Shown: piece by piece, positions 25,707 to 33,346 of the stretch
How the letters are laid out: each line of letters begins with the position of its first letter
Numbering within the stretch: position 1 is the stretch's first letter
DNA from: DATAPE01 sp034667525
GTDB taxonomy: Bacteria > Actinomycetota > CADDZG01 > WHSQ01
DNA length: 64,000 nucleotides
Direction: 5' to 3'
Assembly (NCBI GenBank): GCA_034667525.1
Contig: JAXDJO010000013.1
Span: forward strand, 1 to 64,000
Program-made: the position numbers and the translations under genes
Notes under the pieces: model-generated
Databases searched by the model: none
What the model saw: the letters and a program-made list of their open reading frames with translations, nothing else
Told to the model about the DNA's origin: nothing

Positions 25707-26884
25707 GCCTTCGCATCGCCGGGGATGACCGTGAGGTGCAAGCGCGTGCGCGTGACTTCGTCGATAGCGAATTGATCCCGTTCGAGGTTGAGGCGGAGAT
25801 GAATGAAGGTGAGCTTCCCGCAGACGTGAAGGATCGCCACCGGCGCCGCGCCCGAGAGCTTGGGTTGGCGGCGATGAACATGCCCGCGGATCTCGGCGGT
25901 GGGGGTCTTTCGGTGTTTCAACAGGTGCTCGTGTCCGAGCAGATCGGGAGAGTCACCAACGCTCTCGGGTGGGTGGTCGAGACTCCCGCGGGATGGCTGC
26001 CGAAGGTGGCAACAGATCATCAGATGCGGACGTGGGTAGTACCGACGATCAAGGGTGAGCGAACCGAGTGCTACGCCATCTCGGAAGAGGACGCAGGATC
26101 AGATGTCGACGCGATCGATGCCACCGCCCGCCGGGAGGGCGACGTCTATGTCCTGAACGGCGTGAAATGGCACGTCACCTCGGCCAACCATGCCGACCAT
26201 GCTTTCTTTCAAGCCAAGCTCACGACCGGCCCTCATGCGGGATCACACGCGATGTTCATCGTTGATCTGGAATCGCCTGGGGTACGGGTGGTGCGTACGC
26301 CGTCCTACAGCCATACATATGCGGCCCACCATCCGGTGATCGCGTTCGAGGACGTCCGCGTTCCCGCGGCGAATCTCGTCGGCGGCGAGGGTGACGGAAT
26401 GTCTTTCGTGTACGAGTGGTTCCGTTACGAGCGGCTGATGATCGGGGCGCGCTGCTGTGGAGCAGCGGAGCGCCTAACAGATGAGGCCTCGGCGTTTGCG
26501 AAGGAACGACATGCTTACGGGAGCGCTATCTCTGACTATCAAGCCATCCAATTCATGCTTGCCGATTCGGTGACCGAGCTGTGGGCAGCCAGGGTGATGA
26601 CCTATCGTCTGGCACAGAGCATCGATGAGGGTTTGGACACCAAGATCGAGCACGCCCAGTGTTCAATGGTCAAGCTCTACGCCTCCGAGATGGCCAACCG
26701 GGTCGCCGATCGCGCGGTACAGATCTTCGGGGGCCGCGGATACATGCGAGAGAACGTGGCAGAGAGGTTCTACCGGGAACTGCGGGTAGACAGGATCTGG
26801 GAAGGAACATCGGAGATACAGCGGGTCATAATCGCCGATCAACTCTTTAAACGGGGAACCAAACCATTGATAGGGATGGAGTGA
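25703..26884 (+). CDS. Acyl-CoA dehydrogenase family flavoprotein
   Basis: A 393-residue FAD enzyme of the acyl-CoA dehydrogenase superfamily. It has YAISEEDAGSD (FAD/substrate loop), WHVTSANHADHAFFQA, QIFGGRGYMREN and the C-terminal RIWEGTSEIQRVII. The enzyme inserts a double bond alpha-beta to a CoA thioester or oxidises a related substrate. It is coupled to the Rieske gene and followed seven bases later by the aminotransferase gene. The protein at 37092-38318 is a paralogue with the same key segments. Confidence 0.9.
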   Translation: MSLRIAGDDREVQARARDFVDSELIPFEVEAEMNEGELPADVKDRHRRRARELGLAAMNMPADLGGGGLSVFQQVLVSEQIGRVTNALGWVVETPAGWLPKVATDHQMRTWVVPTIKGERTECYAISEEDAGSDVDAIDATARREGDVYVLNGVKWHVTSANHADHAFFQAKLTTGPHAGSHAMFIVDLESPGVRVVRTPSYSHTYAAHHPVIAFEDVRVPAANLVGGEGDGMSFVYEWFRYERLMIGARCCGAAERLTDEASAFAKERHAYGSAISDYQAIQFMLADSVTELWAARVMTYRLAQSIDEGLDTKIEHAQCSMVKLYASEMANRVADRAVQIFGGRGYMRENVAERFYRELRVDRIWEGTSEIQRVIIADQLFKRGTKPLIGME

Positions 26885-26891
26885 TGCACTG

Positions 26892-28265
26892 ATGGCAGTA
26901 ACGGAGATCACGCAGCAGACGACAAAGCTCGACGATCTGATCAGAGAGCAAGAAGAAGGGTTTCTCGAACGCCAGAGCGAGTCGGCGGCCACGCAAGAGC
27001 GAGCTCGCCGCTACCTGGCCGGGGGCGTGACATCGAACTGGCAGATCTCGAGGCCGCAGACGATCTGGCTGAGTCACGGATCGGGTTCCAAGGTTTACGA
27101 CGTCGACGGCAATGAGTTCGTGGACCTGCACGGCGGCTACGGCGTGATGGCGGTTGGACATGGACATCCTGCGATCGTTGATGCTGTCTCCCGCCAGATC
27201 CAGCGCGGCTCCCATTTCGCCCAACCCACCGAGGACGCCATAGCGGTGGGCGAGGAGCTGGCGCGCCGCTTCGGGTTGCCACTCTGGCGTTTTGGAAACT
27301 CCGGGACGGAAGCAACGATGGATGCCGTGCACCTCATGCGGGCGGTCACGGGGAGGCAGCTGATCGTGAAGGTCGAGGGCACCTATCACGGTCACCACGA
27401 CTCGGTGCAGGTATCGGTCTACCAAGAGCCACCCGAGATCGGTCCTGCCGAGCGTCCCAACAGCGCTCCGGCCAGCGCGGGGGTCCCAGAAGCGATAACC
27501 GAGCTCACACTGATCGTTCCGTTCAACGACCTCGAGGCGCTGCGCCGAACCTTCGAAGAGCATCCCGGTGAGATCGCAGGCATGATCTGCGAGCCGATCA
27601 TGATGAACGCCGGAATCATCCCGCCGGATCAGGGCTATCTGGAAGGCGTGCGCCAGGTGACGCGCGAGCACGGGGCTCTGCTGGCATTCGACGAGGTCAA
27701 GACCGGCATCACGACGGCCCCAGGGGGGGCGATCGAGCGTTACGGCGTGACGCCGGACATCGTCTGTCTCGCCAAGGCTATGGGCGGTGGACTGCCCTGT
27801 GGCGCGATCGGAGGCACCCGTGAGGTCATGGAGGCGATCGCCGAAGGCGATTACGAGCAGGTGGGAACCTTCAACGGCAATCCATTGACTATGGCGGCCG
27901 CCCGGGCGGCACTAACCGTGGCCTTGGATGGCGCCGCTTACGAGCACTTCGAGCGGCTGCAGAAACTGATGGTGGATGGCTGCAACCAAATCATCGCCGA
28001 CTTCGAGCTGCCAGCTTACGTACTCGCCTTCGGCGCCAAAGGGTGCATCGTTTTCTCGCCTACGAGGGTCCGCAACTATCGCGATTTCTTGCAGGTCGAC
28101 GATCGCTTCAGTCATTGCCACTGGCTCTTTCAGCATGCCGGCGGGGTTTTCCTTCCGCCGTGGGGCAAGAGCGAGCAATGGATGCTCTCCGTCCAGCACC
28201 AGCCGGAGGATGCTGCGAAGTTCGTAAGCAACTTCGCCACCTTCGCCGAGGCCCTGCGCTCCTAG
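26892..28265 (+). CDS. Class III PLP-dependent aminotransferase
   Basis: A 457-residue pyridoxal-phosphate enzyme of the ornithine/GABA/glutamate-1-semialdehyde aminotransferase class. Landmarks are GNSGTEATMDAVHLMRA (phosphate cup), YHGHHDSV, D267 in LLAFDEVKTG, and the Schiff-base lysine K295 in CLAKAMGGGLP. It most resembles glutamate-1-semialdehyde aminomutase-like and omega-amine transaminases. Given the polyamine-type transporter genes beside it, an omega-amino compound is a reasonable but unproven substrate. The next gene begins directly after its stop. Confidence 0.9.
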   Translation: MAVTEITQQTTKLDDLIREQEEGFLERQSESAATQERARRYLAGGVTSNWQISRPQTIWLSHGSGSKVYDVDGNEFVDLHGGYGVMAVGHGHPAIVDAVSRQIQRGSHFAQPTEDAIAVGEELARRFGLPLWRFGNSGTEATMDAVHLMRAVTGRQLIVKVEGTYHGHHDSVQVSVYQEPPEIGPAERPNSAPASAGVPEAITELTLIVPFNDLEALRRTFEEHPGEIAGMICEPIMMNAGIIPPDQGYLEGVRQVTREHGALLAFDEVKTGITTAPGGAIERYGVTPDIVCLAKAMGGGLPCGAIGGTREVMEAIAEGDYEQVGTFNGNPLTMAAARAALTVALDGAAYEHFERLQKLMVDGCNQIIADFELPAYVLAFGAKGCIVFSPTRVRNYRDFLQVDDRFSHCHWLFQHAGGVFLPPWGKSEQWMLSVQHQPEDAAKFVSNFATFAEALRS

Positions 28266-29381
28266 ATGACGTCCGGCGAAGTCGAGCTCGTCGATCTGGT
28301 CAAGGCCTTTGACGATGTCGTCGCGGTGGACCATGTGAGCGTCACCGTTAGGCCGGGCGAGTTCTTTTCGCTGCTGGGCCCCTCGGGATGCGGGAAGACG
28401 ACCACTCTCAGGATGATCGCGGGATTCGAGCGACCCACGCAGGGCCAGATCATGCTCGATGGCGTCGACATGGCGCAGACCCCGCCACATAGGCGACAGG
28501 TGAATACGGTGTTTCAGAGTTACGCGCTGTTTCCTCACCTCAACGTTTTCGACAACGTGGCGTTCGGACTTCGCTACAAGGATGCTCCCAAACCTGCCAA
28601 GGAAGCCGTGTCCGAGGCATTGGCGCGGGTGCGGTTGGAGGGCATGGAGAAGCGCAGGCCGTCGCAGCTATCCGGCGGTCAGCAACAGAGGGTTGCGCTC
28701 GCCCGAGCTCTGGTGCTCGACCCGGCGGTGCTGCTCCTCGACGAACCTCTGGGAGCTCTCGACGCAAAACTCAGGAAGGCGCTGCAGATCGAATTGAAGG
28801 GGCTTCAAGAGAACCTGGGCATCACCTTCATCTACGTGACTCACGATCAGGAAGAGGCATTGACGATGTCGGACCGCATCGCAGTGATGTCCGATGGAAG
28901 GATCGAGCAGGTTGGCTCTCCCCAGAACGTTTACGAGGAGCCATCTACGGCGTACGTCGCGGATTTCTTGGGAACGTCCAATCTCATGTCGGGCAGGTCA
29001 CTGGGCCGCAACGATGGCCGGGGGTGTGTCGTGCAGTGCGGGAGCACGGAGCTCGAGGCGTCCGGCGGAGATCTGGGAGCGACCGGCGAGGTGCTGCTGG
29101 TGATCCGTCCGGAGAGGATCGAGGTGGAAACCCGGGACGCTGGTCAGGGGGGCAACCGGCTTCCCGGAAAGATCGAGCGAGTGGTCTACGTGGGCGCCAG
29201 CACCCAGTTGATCATCAGGCTCGGCACCGGAGACACGCTGCAGGCGATGCTCCCGAGTGGAGGGCGCGCGACCGCCTTCGATCAGGGCAGTCCGGTATCG
29301 GTGCATCTCCCCCCGGAAGCGCTCCGGGTGCTATCTCCCAGCACCGACACCGATCCGAGCGAGGAAGGACAGGTTGTCTAG
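28266..29381 (+). CDS. ABC transporter ATP-binding protein, PotA family
   Basis: A 371-residue ATPase of the spermidine/putrescine/opine importer family. Walker A GPSGCGKTT is at 38-46, VFQSYALFPHLNVFDNV contains the Q-loop, LSGGQQQRVALARAL is the signature, and DEPLGALDAKLR contains Walker B. A C-terminal TOBE domain is present (EVLLVIRPERIEV). It is unusual in being cotranscribed with the catabolic enzymes on the plus strand while its permeases and binding protein lie on the minus strand, convergent, with only 4 bases between the stops. Confidence 0.92.
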   Translation: MTSGEVELVDLVKAFDDVVAVDHVSVTVRPGEFFSLLGPSGCGKTTTLRMIAGFERPTQGQIMLDGVDMAQTPPHRRQVNTVFQSYALFPHLNVFDNVAFGLRYKDAPKPAKEAVSEALARVRLEGMEKRRPSQLSGGQQQRVALARALVLDPAVLLLDEPLGALDAKLRKALQIELKGLQENLGITFIYVTHDQEEALTMSDRIAVMSDGRIEQVGSPQNVYEEPSTAYVADFLGTSNLMSGRSLGRNDGRGCVVQCGSTELEASGGDLGATGEVLLVIRPERIEVETRDAGQGGNRLPGKIERVVYVGASTQLIIRLGTGDTLQAMLPSGGRATAFDQGSPVSVHLPPEALRVLSPSTDTDPSEEGQVV

Positions 29382-29385
29382 GGGC

Positions 29386-30309
29386 TCAGATCTGGCTGGC
29401 AAAGTCGATCGCCGTTCCTCGCTGACCCTTGGTCAACTTGCGATAGACGAGGAAGCCGATCGTTATGGCGGTCAGGGTAAGGATCAGCATGAGGGTCACC
29501 GCGGCGTTGATCGCCGGCGTTGGAGAGCCACGGGAGGAGTTATAGATCTTCACCGCCAGGGGCTCGCTCGAAGCAGGGCCCGAGAGGTAGCGGACCGTCA
29601 CGAAGTCGTCGATCGAGTCGGCGAACACGAGGGCGAAGCTCACAAGGATCGCGGGATACAGAAGCGGCAAAAGAACGCGTCTGATCGCTTGCGTGGGTGA
29701 TGCGCCAAGATCCATGGCAGCCTCTTCATATTCCTTGCCGATGGAAAGAAGGCGCGCGCGTACGATGATCACCGGGTAGGAGATCTGGTAGGTGATAAGC
29801 CCTATCAATTGAGCGGTGGTGCCAAGAAGCACGAATTTCAGCAGGTAAGTAAGCACGAAGAACATGGCGATCCCGATGATGATCTCCGGCATCACGAACG
29901 AAAGAAGCATCAGAAAGTTCGCGCCGGTCGCCACGCGTCCCCGCCATCGGTCCAAGCCCACCGCGAACAAGACTCCGAGCGGCACCGCTATCAACATCGT
30001 GGCGATCGAGAGCCTCAGAGTCTGAAAGATGGCGTCATGAAGATCGGGGTCGTGCCACAGCGAATCTGTGGGGTCTACCCACCACCACCGGAAGGAAAGA
30101 CCTTGCAGTGCGCTGCGTGATCGTCCGGCGTTGAAGGAGATCATGATCGCGATCAAGACGGGAACCAGCGACCACGCGAGATAGGCCCACGTGATCGCTT
30201 CGAGGAAGCGAGGCTTGCGCCACGGGTCCTTCAACCATCCGCGGAAGCGGCCGCTGGAGAGTTCGTTCGTTTCGGCTCGGGTCGCACCGGGGGCGATCGC
30301 TGCGCTCAT
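29386..30309 (-). CDS. ABC transporter permease, PotC family
   Basis: A 307-residue inner-membrane permease with six predicted segments after a basic N-terminal tail of about 35 residues. The ATPase-contact loop reads YEEAAMDLGASPTQAIRRVLLP. Its start overlaps the end of the PotB-type gene by 4 bases. It is the third subunit of the potDBC-ordered operon on the minus strand. Confidence 0.9.
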   Translation of the reverse strand: MSAAIAPGATRAETNELSSGRFRGWLKDPWRKPRFLEAITWAYLAWSLVPVLIAIMISFNAGRSRSALQGLSFRWWWVDPTDSLWHDPDLHDAIFQTLRLSIATMLIAVPLGVLFAVGLDRWRGRVATGANFLMLLSFVMPEIIIGIAMFFVLTYLLKFVLLGTTAQLIGLITYQISYPVIIVRARLLSIGKEYEEAAMDLGASPTQAIRRVLLPLLYPAILVSFALVFADSIDDFVTVRYLSGPASSEPLAVKIYNSSRGSPTPAINAAVTLMLILTLTAITIGFLVYRKLTKGQRGTAIDFASQI

Positions 30310-31265
30310 TCGGCCGACACCGAGCGCGCCGTGCTTCGCATGTAGTAGATCATTGGAACAATGAGGAACACCATCAGGATCACGACAAGCACCGCAGCCT
30401 CCGGCCCCCTGCCGGTGGACCCAACGGCGTCGTCGATGATGTTGCCGAACATGGTCGTCTTCGGAGAGTTCGAGAGCAGGTTATTGGTGTAGTAGTCGCC
30501 GAACATCGGCAGCGAGACGATCACCATCCCTGCGAGGATCGCCGGTTTCGACAGAGGAAGAGTCACCCGAAGGAACGTTTGTACGGGACTCGCGCCGAGA
30601 TCCCGCCCCGCCTCCAACAGGCTCTGGTCGATGCGGTCCAGGAACGCGTACAGGGGCAGGATCATGTAGGGGATGTATCCGTAGACGAGGCCGAGGATGA
30701 CGGTTATGGATTTGCCCTCCAGCCACGGCACGGGTGCGGAGATGAGGTGGAGGAAGCGGAGAATGTCGTTCACGTAGCCCTGATCCTGGAGCAGGTTTAC
30801 CCAGGCCAGCATCCTCATGAGATAGCTGATCCAGAAGGGGCTGATCAATAGCACGAGGAGAAGCGCTTTTCGCCGCCCTCCATAGCGAGCTACGTAGTAA
30901 GCGACCGCATAGCCGATAACCAGGCAGAGAAGACTCGCGGCGACGACATAAAGCAGCGTCCGTAATATCGCCGGCTGAAAAAAGGCGTTGGCTCCGAAGA
31001 TCTTCGCGAACGTGTCCGAGAAATGCACCCCGGTCCAGTACCAGGGCTCGTATACGGGCAGCGCGCTTCGGAAGATTGGATCCACGGTTCCAAAAGCGAT
31101 CGATAGAACGACATAGAAGGGCAACACGAAGAACACGCCGAGCCACGCGAAGCCGGGGGCAGCGAACGACGGCCAGAACCAGCGCGGGTACCAGACCCCG
31201 CCTTTGCCCGATCTGGAGTCTCTCTTGCTCTTCGAGGCGGAGCGAGTGGCGCTACGCCTGAGCAC
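30306..31265 (-). CDS. ABC transporter permease, PotB family
   Basis: A 319-residue permease. After a basic leader the first membrane segment is at about residues 30-55; the coupling loop is LLEAGRDLGASPVQTFLRVTLP. The GTG start overlaps the end of the binding-protein gene by 14 bases. It pairs with the PotC-type permease and, across the convergent junction, with the PotA-type ATPase. Confidence 0.9.
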   Translation of the reverse strand: MLRRSATRSASKSKRDSRSGKGGVWYPRWFWPSFAAPGFAWLGVFFVLPFYVVLSIAFGTVDPIFRSALPVYEPWYWTGVHFSDTFAKIFGANAFFQPAILRTLLYVVAASLLCLVIGYAVAYYVARYGGRRKALLLVLLISPFWISYLMRMLAWVNLLQDQGYVNDILRFLHLISAPVPWLEGKSITVILGLVYGYIPYMILPLYAFLDRIDQSLLEAGRDLGASPVQTFLRVTLPLSKPAILAGMVIVSLPMFGDYYTNNLLSNSPKTTMFGNIIDDAVGSTGRGPEAAVLVVILMVFLIVPMIYYMRSTARSVSAE

Positions 31266-32544
31266 CCGCTTTGAACTCCTCCCATGCGTTGTGCCACAGA
31301 TTGTCGACCGAGGGACTCAGCTCGAGCTCCTCGTAGCCGGTCTTGAAATCAGACTCTCGTACGACCGCGTCTGCCAGCCAGGGAAAGAGGTACGGCTCAC
31401 CCTGCGCGCTCGTTACGGTGGTGAGTCGCCCTGGGTCTGCCTTCACCTGCGGTGGTTGGTAGCCGACCCACGAGAAGTTGTCCATCGAGTTTTTGAAGTC
31501 CAGCATGTAGTTGAGGAAGAGGTGGGCGAGCACGGGATTCTTGGCGCGGCTTGGGATCGCCATGAGATCGTTGCCGACGGCACCTTTTCGATCCTTCGGA
31601 TACCAGTAACCGATCGTCTTGAAGTATTTCTGTGTGTAATGCGGAACGTAGAACCAAGCTGCTGCCGCATCGCCGGACCATGACTGGTGCAGATAGAATT
31701 CGCCCTCCGGCAGCTTGGCATAGGCACCGTTGATCGTGGCGCGGACGTTGACCTTGTTGATCAGGTCGATGAGGTCATTCTTTGCCAGGTTTATCTCGGA
31801 AGGTTTGCTGGTATTCAGATCGGTGATCCCGTTTTTGAGCAGGGCCATCGAGATCGCTTCCCGATAGTCGTCGTAGATGCCGACCTTTCCTTTGTACTTG
31901 GGATCCCACAGGATCTCGTATGGGTTATCCATGCCCCAGATGACATCGTCGGGGATGAAATCGCGGCGATACTCGATGCCCGTCGTGTACACGGTGTAGG
32001 GGACGCTGTAGCGCCATTTCTGGTCGTAGAAGGGGTTCTGGAAGACGGGCCAACAGTTGGCAGCGAGATTGGGGATGTAATCGTGATTGAGAGGCTGCAG
32101 GATCTTGGCCCCCGTAAGTTTGCCCATTACGTCGATAGTGGGGAAGAACACATCGAAGTCGAACTGGTTCGTTCGGATCTTGGAAAGCGCCTCGTCCATG
32201 TTGTTGAACGTGGTGATCTGGAAGTTGCAGTTGTACTTATCGCAGAAGCTCTTGGCGACTTTCTTCCACAGATACTGGTCCCAGTTGTAGATCTGAAGAG
32301 TGGCGTTCTTCTCGGGCTGGAGCCCGCTCTTGATCGCGGGATTGCTGTCGAATAGGGGGAGTGTCGCAGGATTGTTTGGCCGCGCAAGTTTGAAGGCGCC
32401 GCTCTTGGTTGCAGTGGTGGTGGGATTGGCGCACGCAGCCAGCAACGCCGACGTGGTGGGCAGAGCGACTGCGGCTCCGGCAGAGAGGCGCAGGAACTCA
32501 CGCCTCGACAATCGACTTGGACGTTCGCGCGGATGTGTCGCCAC
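31252..32544 (-). CDS. ABC transporter substrate-binding protein, PotD family, Tat-exported
   Basis: A 430-residue periplasmic-type binding protein. The N-terminus has a twin-arginine signal (SRREFLRLSAG, Arg14-Arg15) running into a possible lipobox LLAAC, so it may be a Tat-exported lipoprotein. The mature part follows the PotD fold: LQIYNWDQYLWKKVAKSF, FDVFFPTIDVMGKL, PYTVYTTGIEYRRD and VGNDLMAIPSRAKNP. I start at the GTG at 32544, preceded by GGGGG at suitable spacing; the longer frame from a TTG at 32604 would begin inside the operator. Likely ligands are polyamines, quaternary amines or opine-like compounds. Confidence 0.9.
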   Translation of the reverse strand: MATHPRERPSRLSRREFLRLSAGAAVALPTTSALLAACANPTTTATKSGAFKLARPNNPATLPLFDSNPAIKSGLQPEKNATLQIYNWDQYLWKKVAKSFCDKYNCNFQITTFNNMDEALSKIRTNQFDFDVFFPTIDVMGKLTGAKILQPLNHDYIPNLAANCWPVFQNPFYDQKWRYSVPYTVYTTGIEYRRDFIPDDVIWGMDNPYEILWDPKYKGKVGIYDDYREAISMALLKNGITDLNTSKPSEINLAKNDLIDLINKVNVRATINGAYAKLPEGEFYLHQSWSGDAAAAWFYVPHYTQKYFKTIGYWYPKDRKGAVGNDLMAIPSRAKNPVLAHLFLNYMLDFKNSMDNFSWVGYQPPQVKADPGRLTTVTSAQGEPYLFPWLADAVVRESDFKTGYEELELSPSVDNLWHNAWEEFKAGAQA

Positions 32545-32584
32545 AGCAGCCCCCTGTATCGATCCTGCCCAGCCGAACGCCCGA

Positions 32585-32612
32585 ATAGTAGACTGACTCG
32601 TCAATTATGCAA
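32585..32612 (-). promoter_or_regulatory. Candidate promoter of the binding-protein/permease operon
   Basis: On the minus strand TTGCAT (32612-32607) and TACTAT (32590-32585) are separated by 16 bases, a reasonable -35/-10 pair. The TetR-type site at 32589-32604 fills the spacer and touches the -10, as expected for repression. Confidence 0.45.
32589..32604. promoter_or_regulatory. Putative TetR operator in the potD/tetR intergenic region
   Basis: On the minus strand the 16-mer reads TTGACGAGTCAGTCTA. With two flanking bases it shares AATTGACG(A/G)GT(A/C)AGT with the site at 33289-33304. It has an imperfect dyad TTGAC-N6-GTC(T)A. It lies between the divergent binding-protein operon and the TetR regulator gene, so the regulator probably controls both. 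Confidence 0.6.
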
Positions 32613-32641
32613 ACGACCTCGGATCCCTTCCGCTCGGCCCT

Positions 32642-33280
32642 ATGAGCCCCCGCCCCAACGTCGAGGAAGAGAGGCGGAGGCAGATCCTCGAGGCTGCGTG
32701 TGAGGCCATCGCCGAGCGAGGGTTCGCAGCGGTCAGGATCTCTGATGTCGCTGCCAAGGCCAACACCAGCACCGGCACCGTCCATTACTACTTCGAGAAC
32801 CGGCAGGACGTCCTGCGCAAGGCGCTGCGATTCGCTTTCGAACAGTCGCTGAGCAGGCAATTGGCGGAGCTTGCCAGGCTGCGAAGCCCCCGGCGCCGGC
32901 TGCTGCGTCTGATCGAGCTGAATCTGCCGGGAGCAGGCGAGGTTGGAGCAGGCGAGGCGACTGAGGAGTGGATCGTGTGGATGGAATTCTGGCTGGAGGC
33001 GGTGCACCACCCCGAGATGCGCCCGGTGAACGAAGAGCTCTACGGGCGCTGGCGCAAGGTCGTCGCCGACATCATCGTCGCAGGTCAGGCGGCCGGCGAC
33101 TTCAGGCAGGACGCAGACCCGGACAGCCTCGCCAACCGCTTCGTCGCCCTGATGGATGGTCTCGCGATCCAGGTGCTGCTGCACTCCCCCCAGATGACCG
33201 CCGGAAAGATGCGGCGGGTGCTGGCTGATTTTGTAACCAGTGATCTGTCCGAAGCGGTGATTGCCATCCCCGGGAGTTAG
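32642..33280 (+). CDS. TetR/AcrR-family transcriptional regulator
   Basis: A 212-residue repressor. The N-terminal DNA-binding domain is clear: ILEAACEAIAERGFAAVRI, then the helix-turn-helix SDVAAKANTSTGTVHYYF at about residues 35-52. The C-terminal part looks like the BetI-type ligand-binding domain (EEWIVWMEFWLEA, LANRFVALMDGLAIQVLL). BetI relatives often sense choline or other amines, which suits this locus. It is divergent from the transporter operon, and its gene is flanked on both sides by the same 16-bp motif, which supports autoregulation and control of neighbours. Confidence 0.9.
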   Translation: MSPRPNVEEERRRQILEAACEAIAERGFAAVRISDVAAKANTSTGTVHYYFENRQDVLRKALRFAFEQSLSRQLAELARLRSPRRRLLRLIELNLPGAGEVGAGEATEEWIVWMEFWLEAVHHPEMRPVNEELYGRWRKVVADIIVAGQAAGDFRQDADPDSLANRFVALMDGLAIQVLLHSPQMTAGKMRRVLADFVTSDLSEAVIAIPGS

Positions 33281-33288
33281 ATAATAAA

Positions 33289-33304
33289 TTGACGGGTAAG
33301 TTAA
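33289..33304. promoter_or_regulatory. Putative TetR operator upstream of the FAD oxidoreductase operon
   Basis: The plus strand reads TTGACGGGTAAGTTAA, a dyad TTGAC-N6-GTTAA. It is the best-formed copy of the motif at 32589-32604. It lies 8 bases after the TetR stop and 42 bases before the GTG of the next gene, so it can control 33347-38318 separately from the regulator gene. Confidence 0.6.
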
Positions 33305-33346
33305 CAATGAGGTCTCGCACCTCTGTCCGATGGGGAGGCTGAAACG

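Noticed and set aside
30481..31146. Minus-strand open frame within the PotB-type gene
   Set aside because: It is an alternate frame of the permease gene, with an Arg/Pro/Ala-rich product and no own start signal.
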